Shown here in pieces: positions 8,383-16,834 of a stretch of DNA of 64,000 nucleotides. The DNA comes from Pseudomonas rubra. Lineage in GTDB: Bacteria; Pseudomonadota; Gammaproteobacteria; Pseudomonadales; Pseudomonadaceae. The stretch is from assembly GCF_028656935.1 (NCBI RefSeq), contig NZ_JAMDGZ010000058.1, forward strand, positions 1 to 64,000, given 5' to 3'. Under the pieces are notes generated by a model, which saw only the letters and a list, made by a program, of their open reading frames with translations, did no database searches and was not told the origin of the DNA. The position numbers were made by a program, and so were the translations under genes. Every line of letters starts with the position of its first letter. Within the stretch, counting starts at the first letter, position 1.

Positions 8383-9361
8383 GGCGTTTCCCTGGCAGCA
8401 GGCTTTGTGGCAGCAATTGGCTGGGCGTACCCAGCATGCCCATGCCTACCTGCTACACGGCCCGCAAGGCATCGGCAAGCGGGCTATGGCCGAGCGCCTG
8501 ATGGCCTTGTTGCTGTGCCAGCGTCCGGAGGCCCTGAAGGCCTGTGGGCAATGCAAGTCGTGTCTGTTGCTCGCAGCGGGAAGCCATCCGGACAACTACG
8601 TGCTGGAGCCGGAAGAGGCCGACAAGCCGATCAAGGTAGACCAGGTTCGCGACCTGGTGTCTTTCGTGGTGCAGACCGCGCAGTTGGGCGGGCGCAAGGT
8701 GATATTGATCGAGCCGGTCGAGGCCATGAACGTCAACGCCGCCAACGCCTTGCTCAAAAGCCTCGAAGAGCCTTCGGGCAATACCGTACTGCTATTGGTC
8801 AGCCATCAGCCCAGCCGCTTGCTGGCAACCATCAAGAGTCGCTGTCAGCAGCAGGCTTGCCCGCTACCGAGCCGTGAGCAAAGCCTGGCCTGGCTTGAGC
8901 AGGCCTTGCCCGACTGCGATGAGCAGGAGCGCCTGGAGCTGCTGAGCCTGGCCGCCGGTTCGCCGTTGGCTGCGGTCAGCCTGCAGTCCCAGGGTGTGCG
9001 CGAGCAGCGTGCACTGGTGGTTGAGGGCGTGAAGAAGCTGCTCAAGCAGCAGCAATCGCCCAGCCAGTTGGCCGAAGCCTGGAGTGCCATTCCCTTGTTG
9101 CAGCTGTTCGACTGGTTCTGCGACTGGTCCAACCTGGTCCTGCGTTATCAGTTGACCCAGGACGAAGAGGGTTTAGGCTTGAGCGATATGCGCAAAGTGG
9201 TCCAGTACCTGGCGCAGAAGAGCAACCAGGGCAAGGTCCTGGAGATCCAGGACTGGATTCTGGCCCAGCGCCAGAAGGTGTTGGGCAAGGCCAACCTCAA
9301 TCGGGTGCTGTTGCTCGAGGCGCTGCTGGCGTCCTGGGCAATGTTGCCGGGCCAGCGTTGA
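8375..9361 (+). CDS. holB: DNA polymerase III subunit delta'
   Basis: Clamp-loader subunit of the replicative polymerase (328 aa). An N-terminal AAA+ region has LLHGPQGIGKRAMAE (P-loop), a zinc-binding cysteine cluster (CGQCKSCLLLAAGSHPD), and a SLEEPSGNTVLLLVSHQPSRLLATIKSRC block with the SRC motif. The GTG start at 8375 is preceded by GGAG and overlaps the tmk stop by 8 bases, which shows the original tmk-holB coupling. With the island in tmk, its expression probably depends on the outward promoter near 8000. Confidence 0.95.
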   Translation: MAEAFPWQQALWQQLAGRTQHAHAYLLHGPQGIGKRAMAERLMALLLCQRPEALKACGQCKSCLLLAAGSHPDNYVLEPEEADKPIKVDQVRDLVSFVVQTAQLGGRKVILIEPVEAMNVNAANALLKSLEEPSGNTVLLLVSHQPSRLLATIKSRCQQQACPLPSREQSLAWLEQALPDCDEQERLELLSLAAGSPLAAVSLQSQGVREQRALVVEGVKKLLKQQQSPSQLAEAWSAIPLLQLFDWFCDWSNLVLRYQLTQDEEGLGLSDMRKVVQYLAQKSNQGKVLEIQDWILAQRQKVLGKANLNRVLLLEALLASWAMLPGQR

Positions 9362-9403
9362 GCTGGCCCTTCCTTCATTACTTTTCAGCGTTGTCATGTG
9401 CCC

Positions 9404-10186
9404 ATGCTTGTAGATTCCCATTGCCACCTTGATCGTCTTGATCTCACTGCTCACCAGGGCTCCCTCGATGCGGCCCTGGAGGCCGCCCGCGCACGTGGAG
9501 TGGGTCACTTCCTGTGCATCGGCATCAGCGCCGACAACGCCCAGGCGGTCAAGGACCTGAGCGAGCGCTACAGTGACGTCGACTGCTCAGTGGGCATTCA
9601 TCCGTTGGACCTTACGCCTGATGGTGCGCCGCCGCTGGACTGGCTGCTCAAGGAGCTGGAGCACCCGCATGTGGTGGCCATTGGCGAGACCGGTCTGGAC
9701 TACCACTACGAGCCGGAAGCGGCGCAGGTGCAGCAGGACTCGTTCCGCCTGCACCTGGAGGCGGCCAAGGTCACGGGCAAGCCGGTTGTCATTCACACGC
9801 GTGCAGCGCGCACCGACACTTTGAACCTGCTGCGCGATGCCGACCTGGGCCAGGCTGGGGTGCTGCATTGCTTCACCGAAGACTGGGACATGGCCAGAGC
9901 GGCGCTGGACCTTGGCTATTACATTTCGCTGTCGGGCATCGTCACCTTCCGCAATGCCGATGCGTTGCGCGATGTGGCACGGCAAGTGCCAGCCGATCGG
10001 CTGCTGGTCGAGACCGACTCGCCGTACCTGGCGCCGATCCCTTACCGCGGCAAGGCCAACCTGCCGCAGTACGTGCGCGAAGTGGCGGAGTTCGTGGCCA
10101 TGGTACGTGGTGAAAGCTATGAGCAACTGGCCGCGCAGACGACGGCCAACTTCAAGCGACTGTTCCCGTTGGCCCGGGTAGCCTGA
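9404..10186 (+). CDS. TatD-family metal-dependent hydrolase
   Basis: TIM-barrel hydrolase/deoxyribonuclease of the TatD family (260 aa). Metal ligands are visible: DSHCHLD near the N-terminus, GETGLDYHY, VVIHTRAA, LHCFTED and VETDSPYLAP. The ATG at 9404 gives the family-typical MLVDSHCHLD start; a GTG two codons earlier is possible. It follows holB by about 40 bases. In P. aeruginosa pilZ lies between holB and this gene; there is no room for pilZ here. Confidence 0.92.
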   Translation: MLVDSHCHLDRLDLTAHQGSLDAALEAARARGVGHFLCIGISADNAQAVKDLSERYSDVDCSVGIHPLDLTPDGAPPLDWLLKELEHPHVVAIGETGLDYHYEPEAAQVQQDSFRLHLEAAKVTGKPVVIHTRAARTDTLNLLRDADLGQAGVLHCFTEDWDMARAALDLGYYISLSGIVTFRNADALRDVARQVPADRLLVETDSPYLAPIPYRGKANLPQYVREVAEFVAMVRGESYEQLAAQTTANFKRLFPLARVA

Positions 10187-10221
10187 ATAGCTTCAGGTAG
10201 GTTCGGCGATAAAAAACAGGC

Positions 10222-10257
10222 AAAAAAAACCCGGGTTCTGGGGGGTGAATCCGGGTT
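10222..10257 (-). terminator. Terminator downstream of the class-V aminotransferase
   Basis: On the minus strand AACCCGG and CCGGGTT form a 7-bp stem followed by eight T residues (complement of 10222-10229). It lies about 170 bases after the aminotransferase stop and about 35 bases past tatD. Confidence 0.55.
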
Positions 10258-10373
10258 AAGACCATTAGGAGTAAAACAAAGGCACGCGGTCCCTGAGCAC
10301 CTTTATCGGCGCGCAACATGGGGGGATGTGCTGCGCCAACACCTGAAGTATTGGTCAGGATTGGCGGGCCGCC

Positions 10374-10394
10374 AGCAACAGTTGCTCGTTTTTT
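10374..10394 (+). terminator. Weak candidate terminator after tatD
   Basis: AGCAA-CAG-TTGCT followed by CG and a T6 run. The stem is only 5 bp, so support is weak. The rest of the 10187-10430 gap shows no gene. Confidence 0.3.
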
Positions 10395-10430
10395 AAACAG
10401 ATTTGGAATACGTCCGTCGCTGCTGAGCAC

Positions 10431-11564
10431 TCATCGCTCTGCGATTTCTCGCACAATGGCCAGGGTTTCGTCGATTATCTGTCTGGGTGTGTAGAAATGC
10501 GGGGAAAATCGTACCCCGGGGCCCCGCACTATGCATACCACCTGTTGCTGCTTGAGCTGCTGGTAGACCTGGGTGTTGGCAATGCCGGCAATGCTGAAGG
10601 AGACAATCCCTGCGCGGCGCCTCAAGTCCTGCGGGCTGTGCAGGCGTACTCCAGGGATGGCTGCCAGGCCTTGGTGCAGCCATTGCACTCGTTCCTGCAG
10701 CGCTGCCGCTACCTGATCCATGCCCACCTCTTCGAGCAACGACAGGCTGGCCTCGAGCGCCGCTGCACCGAGCATGTTCGGGCTGCCGCACTCAAAGCGT
10801 CGGGCACTGTGGGCGGGTTGCCACTCGTTGCGGCTGTAGTCGCCCAGGTGTTCGAGCATGTGCCAGCCGTACTCGCTGAGCTTGAGCAGCGGGCGCACTT
10901 CGGCTCGGCAGTAGAACACGCCCAGGCCTTCCGGGCCGAGCATCCATTTGTGCCCATCAGCCATGGCAAAATCGCACTGACAGGCCTGGACGTCGAAGGG
11001 CAGGGCGCCCAGTTGCTGGATGGCGTCGATGCAGAACAGTATTTCCCGTTCGCGACAGCCTTGCCCCAAACGCACCAGGTCAAGGCGCAGGCCGCTGGCG
11101 AACTGTACGGCGCTGATCGCCAGCAGACGTACCTTGGGGTCGCAGGCTGCCAGCAAGGCGCCTTCCGGATCGCTGCCCTTGAGGCTTACCTGGATAACAC
11201 TGACGCCTTTATCGGCCAGGGCTTCCCAGACGATCCGGTTGGAAGGAAATTCTTCGTCGCTGATGACGACTTGGTCGCCAGCCTGCCAGTCGATACCGAA
11301 GGCGACAAACGACAGCGCCTCTGACGTATTTTTGACCAGAGCTATGTCATCCGTCGATGGCGAATTCGTCAGGCGCATCAGGCGTTCGCGCAGCCGTTGC
11401 TCTATAACGATCCAGTCCGGATAGTTCCTTGCGCCAAGCAAAACGTTCTCGTTAGCGAAGCGTGAAACCGCCAGGCTGGTGCGTCTGGGCCAGGGTGCGA
11501 TGGCTGCATGATTCAGATAGCGCAGGCCCGGGGCCTGCTCAAACTCATCAAGAAACATCAACAT
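10431..11564 (-). CDS. Class-V (SufS/NifS-fold) PLP-dependent aminotransferase
   Basis: Fold-type I PLP enzyme (377 aa) of the cysteine desulfurase/isopenicillin-epimerase-like group. The Schiff-base lysine is in MADGHKWMLGPEGLG, preceded by CIDAIQQLGALPFDVQ (PLP-binding Asp) and the N-terminal LNHAAIAPWP motif. I see no conserved C-terminal catalytic cysteine of true desulfurases, so the substrate is unknown. It is divergent from the TetR gene 72 bases away, which may regulate it. The N-terminal start is one of two closely spaced ATGs (11564, 11558). Confidence 0.75.
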   Translation of the reverse strand: MLMFLDEFEQAPGLRYLNHAAIAPWPRRTSLAVSRFANENVLLGARNYPDWIVIEQRLRERLMRLTNSPSTDDIALVKNTSEALSFVAFGIDWQAGDQVVISDEEFPSNRIVWEALADKGVSVIQVSLKGSDPEGALLAACDPKVRLLAISAVQFASGLRLDLVRLGQGCREREILFCIDAIQQLGALPFDVQACQCDFAMADGHKWMLGPEGLGVFYCRAEVRPLLKLSEYGWHMLEHLGDYSRNEWQPAHSARRFECGSPNMLGAAALEASLSLLEEVGMDQVAAALQERVQWLHQGLAAIPGVRLHSPQDLRRRAGIVSFSIAGIANTQVYQQLKQQQVVCIVRGPGVRFSPHFYTPRQIIDETLAIVREIAER

Positions 11565-11636
11565 GGTTGGATGATCCGTGCATTTTGCCGCAAGTTAGGC
11601 ATAATAACCGGCTTCGATTTTGATCCAGTCCTTCTT

Positions 11637-12275
11637 ATGCAGAAAGAACCTCGTAAGGTCCGTGAGTTTCGTCGCCGAGAGCAAGAAATTCTCGATACCG
11701 CGCTCAAGCTGTTTCTCGAACAGGGTGAAGACAGTGTCACCGTCGAGATGATCGCTGATGCCGTCGGTATCGGCAAAGGCACGATCTACAAGCACTTCAA
11801 GTCCAAGGCGGAGATCTATCTGCGCCTGATGCTCGACTATGAGCGCGATTTGAACGAACTGCTGCACTCTGCCGACGTCGACCGCGACAAGGAAGCCCTG
11901 TCGCGCGCCTACTTCGAATTCCGCATGCGTGATCCGCAGCGCTATCGGCTGTTCGACCGCCTTGAAGAGAAGGTGGTCAAGGGCAACCAGGTGCCGGAGA
12001 TGGTCGAGGAGTTGCACAAGATTCGCGCCTCCAACTTCGACCGCCTGACCTTGCTGATCAAGGGCCGCATCAGCGAAGGCAAGCTCGAGGATGTACCGCC
12101 GTACTTCCACTACTGCGCTGCCTGGGCGTTGGTGCATGGCGCCGTGGCGCTCTATCACTCGCCGTTCTGGAGCAATGTGCTGGAAGATCAGGAAGGCTTC
12201 TTCCAGTTCCTCATGGATATTGGCGTGCGCATGGGCAACAAGCGCAAGCGCGACCCGGATAGCGCCGGTAGCTGA
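11637..12275 (+). CDS. TetR-family transcriptional regulator
   Basis: A 212-aa repressor-like protein. The N-terminal HTH is clear (ILDTALKLFLEQGEDSVTVEMIADAVGIGKGTIYKHFKSKAEIYLRL split over residues about 16-60), followed by an all-helical ligand domain. The ATG at 11637 gives the expected short basic leader before the HTH; the frame is open upstream but that part overlaps the divergent gene. Targets are unknown; the divergent aminotransferase is the nearest candidate. Confidence 0.88.
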   Translation: MQKEPRKVREFRRREQEILDTALKLFLEQGEDSVTVEMIADAVGIGKGTIYKHFKSKAEIYLRLMLDYERDLNELLHSADVDRDKEALSRAYFEFRMRDPQRYRLFDRLEEKVVKGNQVPEMVEELHKIRASNFDRLTLLIKGRISEGKLEDVPPYFHYCAAWALVHGAVALYHSPFWSNVLEDQEGFFQFLMDIGVRMGNKRKRDPDSAGS

Positions 12276-12335
12276 GACATTCAGCCAACCATCGTGCTAC
12301 TGGGATGGGGTGCCGAGGAATATACTCAGGTATGA

Positions 12336-12376
12336 GGCTTGCAAAAACCTGATTTTTGAGTCAGGTTTTGCGAGCC
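12336..12376. promoter_or_regulatory. Long hairpin upstream of the MoaA paralogue
   Basis: A near-perfect inverted repeat of about 16 bp: the left arm 12336-12352 and right arm 12361-12376 differ by one wobble pair and one bulged A, with an 8-base loop. It starts about 60 bases after the TetR stop and ends 25 bases before the MoaA-like start. No U-run follows, so it may be a regulatory leader structure or processing site rather than a simple terminator. Confidence 0.5.
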
Positions 12377-12401
12377 CGATTCACCCATGCCGGAGTCATC
12401 C

Positions 12402-13370
12402 ATGATCGTCGACCGCCAAGGCAGGCGTTTTCGCAATTTGCGTGTCAGCCTGACGGCTGCCTGCAACTACGCCTGTACCTATTGTGTGCCGGACGGCAAG
12501 CGGCTGGTGGCTGCCCAGGACGAGCTCTCGGCCGAGGCCATGGCCCGTGGCGTGGGTTACTTGGTGGAAGCTGCCGGCATCGAGCGGGTGCGCGTCACCG
12601 GTGGCGAGCCGCTGGTCAGTCCAAAGCTTGAAACCTTTCTCAGCTCAATCGCCACCCTCGGCCTGGATGAAATCAGCCTGACCACCAATGGTCAGCTACT
12701 GGCGCGCAAGTTGCCCGTGCTGCACGCAGCGGGTATCCGTCGCCTCAATGTTTCCCTCGACACCCTCGACCCGGGCGCTTTCCGGCGCATTGCCCGTGGT
12801 GGCGACCTGGCGACGGTGCTCGATGGCATGAGCCAGGCCAGCGCCGCCGGCATGCAGATCAAGGTCAACATGGTGCCGTTGCGCGGGCAGAACTTCGATC
12901 AGGTCCTGCCGCTGCTGGAGTATTGCCTGGCCCACGGCTATGAGCTTCGCTTCATCGAGCTGATGCGCATGGGGCACCTGGCCCGCGACAGCAATGCCTT
13001 TTTGCAGCAGTTCGTCAGCCTCGAGCACTTGCTGCAATTGATCGGTGGGCAGTACGAGTACCTGCAGGCCAATGCCCCGGTGGATGCCACCGCCTTGCGT
13101 TATCAGATCCCGGGGCATGGCTACTTTGGCGTGATCGCCAACGAGAGCGTACCGTTCTGCCGCACCTGCTCGCGTTTGCGCCTGTCCTCCACCGGCTGGC
13201 TGCACGGCTGCCTGTCCTCGAGCAACCGTCACTTTATCGGCGATTTGCTCGATAAGCCGCGCCACCAGGCCTTGCCGGCACTGCAGGGGTTGCTGGTCAA
13301 AGCCCTTGGCGACAAGCAAACAGTGGCATTTTCTGGCGGCGCGACGGTGATGAAGATCATTGGCGGCTAA
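12402..13370 (+). CDS. MoaA-like radical SAM protein
   Basis: Radical SAM enzyme of the GTP 3',8-cyclase (MoaA) family, 322 aa, acting in molybdenum cofactor synthesis if orthologous. The SAM [4Fe-4S] motif CNYACTYC is at about residues 24-31, the second cluster motif CRTCSRLRLSSTGWLHGC near the C-terminus, and the protein ends in GG as MoaA does. The ATG at 12402 is chosen because GGAG lies 6 bases upstream. It stands alone, without moaBCDE, next to a lipoprotein gene, so it is probably a second MoaA copy; a different substrate cannot be excluded. Confidence 0.85.
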   Translation: MIVDRQGRRFRNLRVSLTAACNYACTYCVPDGKRLVAAQDELSAEAMARGVGYLVEAAGIERVRVTGGEPLVSPKLETFLSSIATLGLDEISLTTNGQLLARKLPVLHAAGIRRLNVSLDTLDPGAFRRIARGGDLATVLDGMSQASAAGMQIKVNMVPLRGQNFDQVLPLLEYCLAHGYELRFIELMRMGHLARDSNAFLQQFVSLEHLLQLIGGQYEYLQANAPVDATALRYQIPGHGYFGVIANESVPFCRTCSRLRLSSTGWLHGCLSSSNRHFIGDLLDKPRHQALPALQGLLVKALGDKQTVAFSGGATVMKIIGG

Positions 13371-13436
13371 GACTGGCGCAAAAGCTGCATCTGCCAGCTG
13401 TTCGCCGGTTTTCCGTCACCGGCCACTGGAGGATAG

Positions 13437-14042
13437 ATGCGTAGCCTGGTTTTGCTGCTGGCGCTGATAGCGCTGGGCGGCTGCATGAATGTCAGCGATA
13501 TGGGCGAGGGTGCCCGTTATCACATGAGCGATGCCGGTCTGCTCGATCACAGCGACACCCGTCGCTCGCTGTCGGTGCGTCTGCAGCCTGATTCATTCAT
13601 TTACATTGGCCAGGGTGCCTTCGTGCCGCCGGGCAAGGGCCCGTATCCGCGCCCCAACGTAGTAGCTGAAGAAGCCTTCAATGGCTTTATCGAGTATTTT
13701 CCCATGGTTCGCCGTGCCCCGGCGCCGCTGGGCCTGGAACAGGCATTGGTCGAGGCCCGCGAAGTGGGCGCACATTACCTGCTGTATACACGCTTTGCCC
13801 GCACCGATGATCGTATCGGCAATGGCGATGAGTGGTACGACGAGCAGGCGGTCGACCGTCTGGGTATCGACACCGGTGTGGTGCAGTTGATGCTGATCGA
13901 AACCAGCACCCGTTACCTGATCGATACCGCGCGAATCAAAAGCCGTGGCGGTTTGCTGACGTTCCACGACAACAAGCCCGAAGATTTGCTCAGGCCCCCG
14001 CTTGAGGATTACGCTCGCAGTCTGTTGGGTATGAGTCGTTAA
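13437..14042 (+). CDS. DUF4823-type lipoprotein
   Basis: A 201-aa predicted lipoprotein. The signal peptide ends in the lipobox LGGC (Cys about 16) followed by Met-Asn, so outer-membrane sorting is likely. The body (RRSLSVRLQPDSFIYIGQGAF..., EYFPMVRRA..., GGLLTFHDNKPEDLL) matches the Pseudomonas DUF4823 family as I remember it; function unknown. GGAGG precedes the ATG, and the next gene follows by 10 bases. Confidence 0.85.
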   Translation: MRSLVLLLALIALGGCMNVSDMGEGARYHMSDAGLLDHSDTRRSLSVRLQPDSFIYIGQGAFVPPGKGPYPRPNVVAEEAFNGFIEYFPMVRRAPAPLGLEQALVEAREVGAHYLLYTRFARTDDRIGNGDEWYDEQAVDRLGIDTGVVQLMLIETSTRYLIDTARIKSRGGLLTFHDNKPEDLLRPPLEDYARSLLGMSR

Positions 14043-14052
14043 GGAGAGCGGG

Positions 14053-14616
14053 ATGCAGGACACCGGCAAGGCCAATGATCTGCTGGCGCAGATTCCCAAG
14101 GCAGAAAAGGGTCTGCCGCCCGTGCATCTGTGGAGCCCGGATTTTTGCGGCGATATCGATATGCGCATCGCCCGCGACGGTACCTGGTATTACCTGGGCA
14201 CGCCGATCGGGCGCAAGCCGATGGTACGGTTGTTCTCGACCATCATCCGCCGCGATGGCGACGACTACTTCCTGGTGACGCCGGTGGAGAAGGTCGGCAT
14301 CAAGGTCGATGACGCGCCTTTTGTCGCGGTCAGTCTTGAAGTACAGGGTGAAGGTGAGCAGCAGTTGCTGCGTTTCACCAGCAACGTCGACGATCAGGTC
14401 GAGGCTGGCCCTGAGCATCCGCTGCGCTTTGAAATCGATGCGCACACCCAGGAGCCTTCGCCGTATGTGCACATGCGCAGCAACCTCGAAGCACTGATCC
14501 ACCGCAATGTCTTCTACCAGTTGGTCGAGCTGGCAGTGCCGCGGCAGATTGACGGCCAGGAGTGGCTGGGTGTCTGGAGTGGCGGGCATTTTTACCCCAT
14601 CGGCCGGGCTGATTAG
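14053..14616 (+). CDS. DUF1285 family protein
   Basis: A soluble 187-aa protein with the DUF1285 signature (PPVHLWSPDFCGDIDMRIARDGTWYYLGTPIGRKPMVRLF in segments, then FLVTPVEKVGIKVDDAPF). No catalytic function is established. It has a good ribosome site (GGAG) and lies 10 bases after the lipoprotein gene, probably cotranscribed with it. Confidence 0.88.
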   Translation: MQDTGKANDLLAQIPKAEKGLPPVHLWSPDFCGDIDMRIARDGTWYYLGTPIGRKPMVRLFSTIIRRDGDDYFLVTPVEKVGIKVDDAPFVAVSLEVQGEGEQQLLRFTSNVDDQVEAGPEHPLRFEIDAHTQEPSPYVHMRSNLEALIHRNVFYQLVELAVPRQIDGQEWLGVWSGGHFYPIGRAD

Positions 14617-14704
14617 CCTCCGCGTTTTTCCCCGAATTGGACCTTTGTAGTCGTGGGGTGCCGGCATAACCTGCAGGCATCCACTGACGCATGAGGTATA
14701 GCCA

Positions 14705-15121
14705 ATGAAATCCCGTCTATTGCCGATCAGCACCCTGATCGTCACCAGTCTGTTCGCCATTCCCGGTGCCTGGCCTCATGGTCAGGAGGGCCGGGAAGCG
14801 GTCAACATCCTCCAGCAGCAATTGCCGAGCAATGCGCCGGGCAAAAAAGCGGTCATGCTCACCGTCAGCTATGCGCCTGGGCAGAAATCCGTTCCCCATC
14901 AGCATCCCGGCGCGGTGATGGCCTATGTGCTCGAAGGTACGGTGATTTCACAGCTCAAGGGCGAGCAACCTGCCACTTACAAGGCCGGGGATTACTGGTA
15001 CGAGCCGCCGGGCTCGGTGCACCTGATGTCGAGCAACGCCAGCCAGACCCGGCCGGCCAAGCTGCTGGTGTGGAGCCTTGTGGATGAGCAGTTGCCGGTG
15101 ACCGAGCCGTATCACCAGTAG
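14705..15121 (+). CDS. Secreted cupin-domain protein
   Basis: A 138-aa protein with a cleavable signal peptide (about 1-24, ending PGAWPHG) and a single small cupin barrel. The metal-site motif PHQHPGAVMAYVLEG and the second cupin motif (KAGDYWYEPPGSVHLMSSN) are both present. It probably binds a metal in the periplasm; the substrate is unknown. Confidence 0.85.
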   Translation: MKSRLLPISTLIVTSLFAIPGAWPHGQEGREAVNILQQQLPSNAPGKKAVMLTVSYAPGQKSVPHQHPGAVMAYVLEGTVISQLKGEQPATYKAGDYWYEPPGSVHLMSSNASQTRPAKLLVWSLVDEQLPVTEPYHQ

Positions 15122-15146
15122 CGAAACTTTTCTTCGGGCAGAAACG

Positions 15147-15184
15147 AAAAAACCTCCAGTGCTTAGCGCAACTGGAGGTTTTTC
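15147..15184. terminator. Bidirectional terminator
   Basis: A 10-bp perfect stem AACCTCCAGT/ACTGGAGGTT with a 10-base loop, flanked by A-run on the left and T-run on the right. It serves the cupin gene (plus) and the tRNA-Asn transcript (minus). Confidence 0.85.
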
Positions 15185-15191
15185 AAATGTT

Positions 15192-15267
15192 TGGCTCCGC
15201 GACCAGGACTCGAACCTGGGACCCAATGATTAACAGTCATTTGCTCTACCGACTGAGCTATCGCGGA
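15192..15267 (-). tRNA. tRNA-Asn (GTT)
   Basis: A 76-base cloverleaf on the minus strand starting TCCGCGATAGC and ending GCGGAGCCA, with encoded CCA. The anticodon loop CTGTTAA gives GTT (Asn); the T-loop GGTTCGAGTCC is canonical. Confidence 0.97.
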
Positions 15268-15329
15268 ATCTGTGGCGTATCTTACTGATTGCTAAGGGGA
15301 AGTCAAGCCTCCCCTATGCAATTTGGTAA

Positions 15330-16526
15330 TTAAAGGACTTCGACGATTGCCTTGGTCACCCCATGGATGTTGCTCTGGTTCAGGGTTGCCACGCAGATGC
15401 GACCGGTATCCAGGGCATAGATGCCGAACTCGTTTTTCAGCCGCGCCACTTGCTCGACGCTCAGGCCCGAGTAGGAGAACATGCCGCGCTGACGACCGAC
15501 GAAGCTGAAGTCACGCTTGGCGCCGTACTCGGCCAGCAGTTCGACCATCTGCTTGCGCATGCCATGGATACGCTGGCGCATTTCGCCCAGCTCGTCTTCC
15601 CACATCTTGCGCAGTTCCGGGCTGTTGAGCACGGTGGCGACAATGGTGGCGCCGTGGGTTGGCGGGTTGGAGTAGTTGGTACGGATCACGCGCTTGACCT
15701 GGGACAGCACGCGCGCGCTTTCTTCCTTCGACTCGGTGACGATGGACAGGGCGCCGACGCGCTCGCCGTACAACGAGAAGGATTTGGAGAACGAGCTGGA
15801 AACGAAGAAGTTCAGGCCCGACTCGGCGAACAGGCGCACGGCGAACGCGTCTTCATAGATGCCGTCGCCAAAGCCCTGGTAGGCCATGTCGAGGAACGGC
15901 ACGTGGCCCTTGGCCTTGACCACTTCAAGCACGTTTTTCCAGTCGTCCAGGCTCAGGTCGACGCCAGTCGGGTTGTGGCAGCAAGCGTGCAGGACGATGA
16001 TCGAGCCGGCCGGCAGGGCATTGAGGTCTTCGAGCATGCCGCTACGGTTGACGTCATTGCTGGCGGCATCATAGTAGCGGTAGTTCTGCACCGGGAAGCC
16101 GGCGGTTTCGAACAGTGCGCGGTGGTTCTCCCAGCTCGGGTCGCTGATGGCGACCACGGCGTTCGGCGACAGCTGCTTGAGGAAGTCGGCACCGATTTTC
16201 AGGGCGCCGGTACCACCGACAGCCTGGGTGGTGATCACGCGACCGGCACTCAGCAGCGGCGATTCGGCACCGAACAGCAGTTTCTGCACGGCCTGGTCGT
16301 AAGCGACGATACCGTCGATCGGCAGGTAACCGCGGGAAGCGTGCTGGGCAGCGCGCTGGGTTTCGGCTTCGATCACTGCGCGCAGCAGTGGGATACGCCC
16401 TTCTTCGTTGCAGTAAACACCTACACCCAGGTTGACTTTGTTGCTACGGGTATCGGCGTTGAAAGCTTCGTTGAGGCCCAGAATGGGGTCGCGTGGTGCC
16501 AGCTCGACAGCGGAAAACAGGCTCAT
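15330..16526 (-). CDS. tyrB: Aromatic amino acid aminotransferase
   Basis: Fold-type I PLP aminotransferase (398 aa) of the AspC/TyrB family. Clear motifs: VNLGVGVYCNEEG, HACCHNPTGVDL, FLDMAYQGFGDG, and SSSFSKSFSLYGERVG with the Schiff-base lysine; the C-terminal RICVAT holds the carboxylate-binding Arg. The start at 16526 (MSLFSAVELAPRDPI) matches family starts; the frame opens 33 codons earlier without support. The gene could be named aspC or tyrB in databases; aromatic/aspartate specificity is inferred. Confidence 0.9.
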   Translation of the reverse strand: MSLFSAVELAPRDPILGLNEAFNADTRSNKVNLGVGVYCNEEGRIPLLRAVIEAETQRAAQHASRGYLPIDGIVAYDQAVQKLLFGAESPLLSAGRVITTQAVGGTGALKIGADFLKQLSPNAVVAISDPSWENHRALFETAGFPVQNYRYYDAASNDVNRSGMLEDLNALPAGSIIVLHACCHNPTGVDLSLDDWKNVLEVVKAKGHVPFLDMAYQGFGDGIYEDAFAVRLFAESGLNFFVSSSFSKSFSLYGERVGALSIVTESKEESARVLSQVKRVIRTNYSNPPTHGATIVATVLNSPELRKMWEDELGEMRQRIHGMRKQMVELLAEYGAKRDFSFVGRQRGMFSYSGLSVEQVARLKNEFGIYALDTGRICVATLNQSNIHGVTKAIVEVL

Positions 16527-16771
16527 TTTTACCTTGGCTCTGAATGGAGAGTGGAAGAGGTCGCACGCTCCAATCAAATGCACTAGAGCGGTGCACAAAC
16601 GGGGAGTCAGTATAGTGATACCCATCGGTCACGGCGACAGTCTGTCGCAGCTTTTCCTGCAGTTTCGTGGAATATTTTTCGACCGTTAGTCGAATTGGCC
16701 GGTCCATGGTCAGAAATGCCTACAACACTGCGTTGAAACTGGCGTTACCAGGCCTTAATTCGGTATAACTA

Positions 16772-16787
16772 CTGTCTATAGATACAG
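16772..16787. promoter_or_regulatory. LexA (SOS) box upstream of uvrB
   Basis: CTGTCTATAGATACAG keeps both CTGT and ACAG half sites with the 8-base AT-rich centre of the gamma-proteobacterial LexA operator. It lies 47 bases before the uvrB start codon, so uvrB is predicted to be SOS-induced. The rest of the 308-base divergent gap between tyrB and uvrB (16527-16834) shows no gene. Confidence 0.88.
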
Positions 16788-16834
16788 TTGCCTGCGTCGG
16801 TGATGTAAACGTCGCGATCACACAGAGGTTTGTC

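Noticed and set aside
10152..10430. 92-aa minus-strand frame between tatD and the aminotransferase
   Set aside because: It overlaps the end of tatD and contains a terminator; no ribosome site or known motif.
11508..11636. N-terminal extension of the TetR regulator at 11637
   Set aside because: The extension overlaps the divergent aminotransferase gene and is not needed by the HTH; ATG 11637 gives the family-like start.
15363..16586. 407-aa open frame antisense to the aromatic aminotransferase
   Set aside because: It is a long shadow frame caused by high GC3 codons. The minus-strand gene has full family motifs; this frame has none and no ribosome site.
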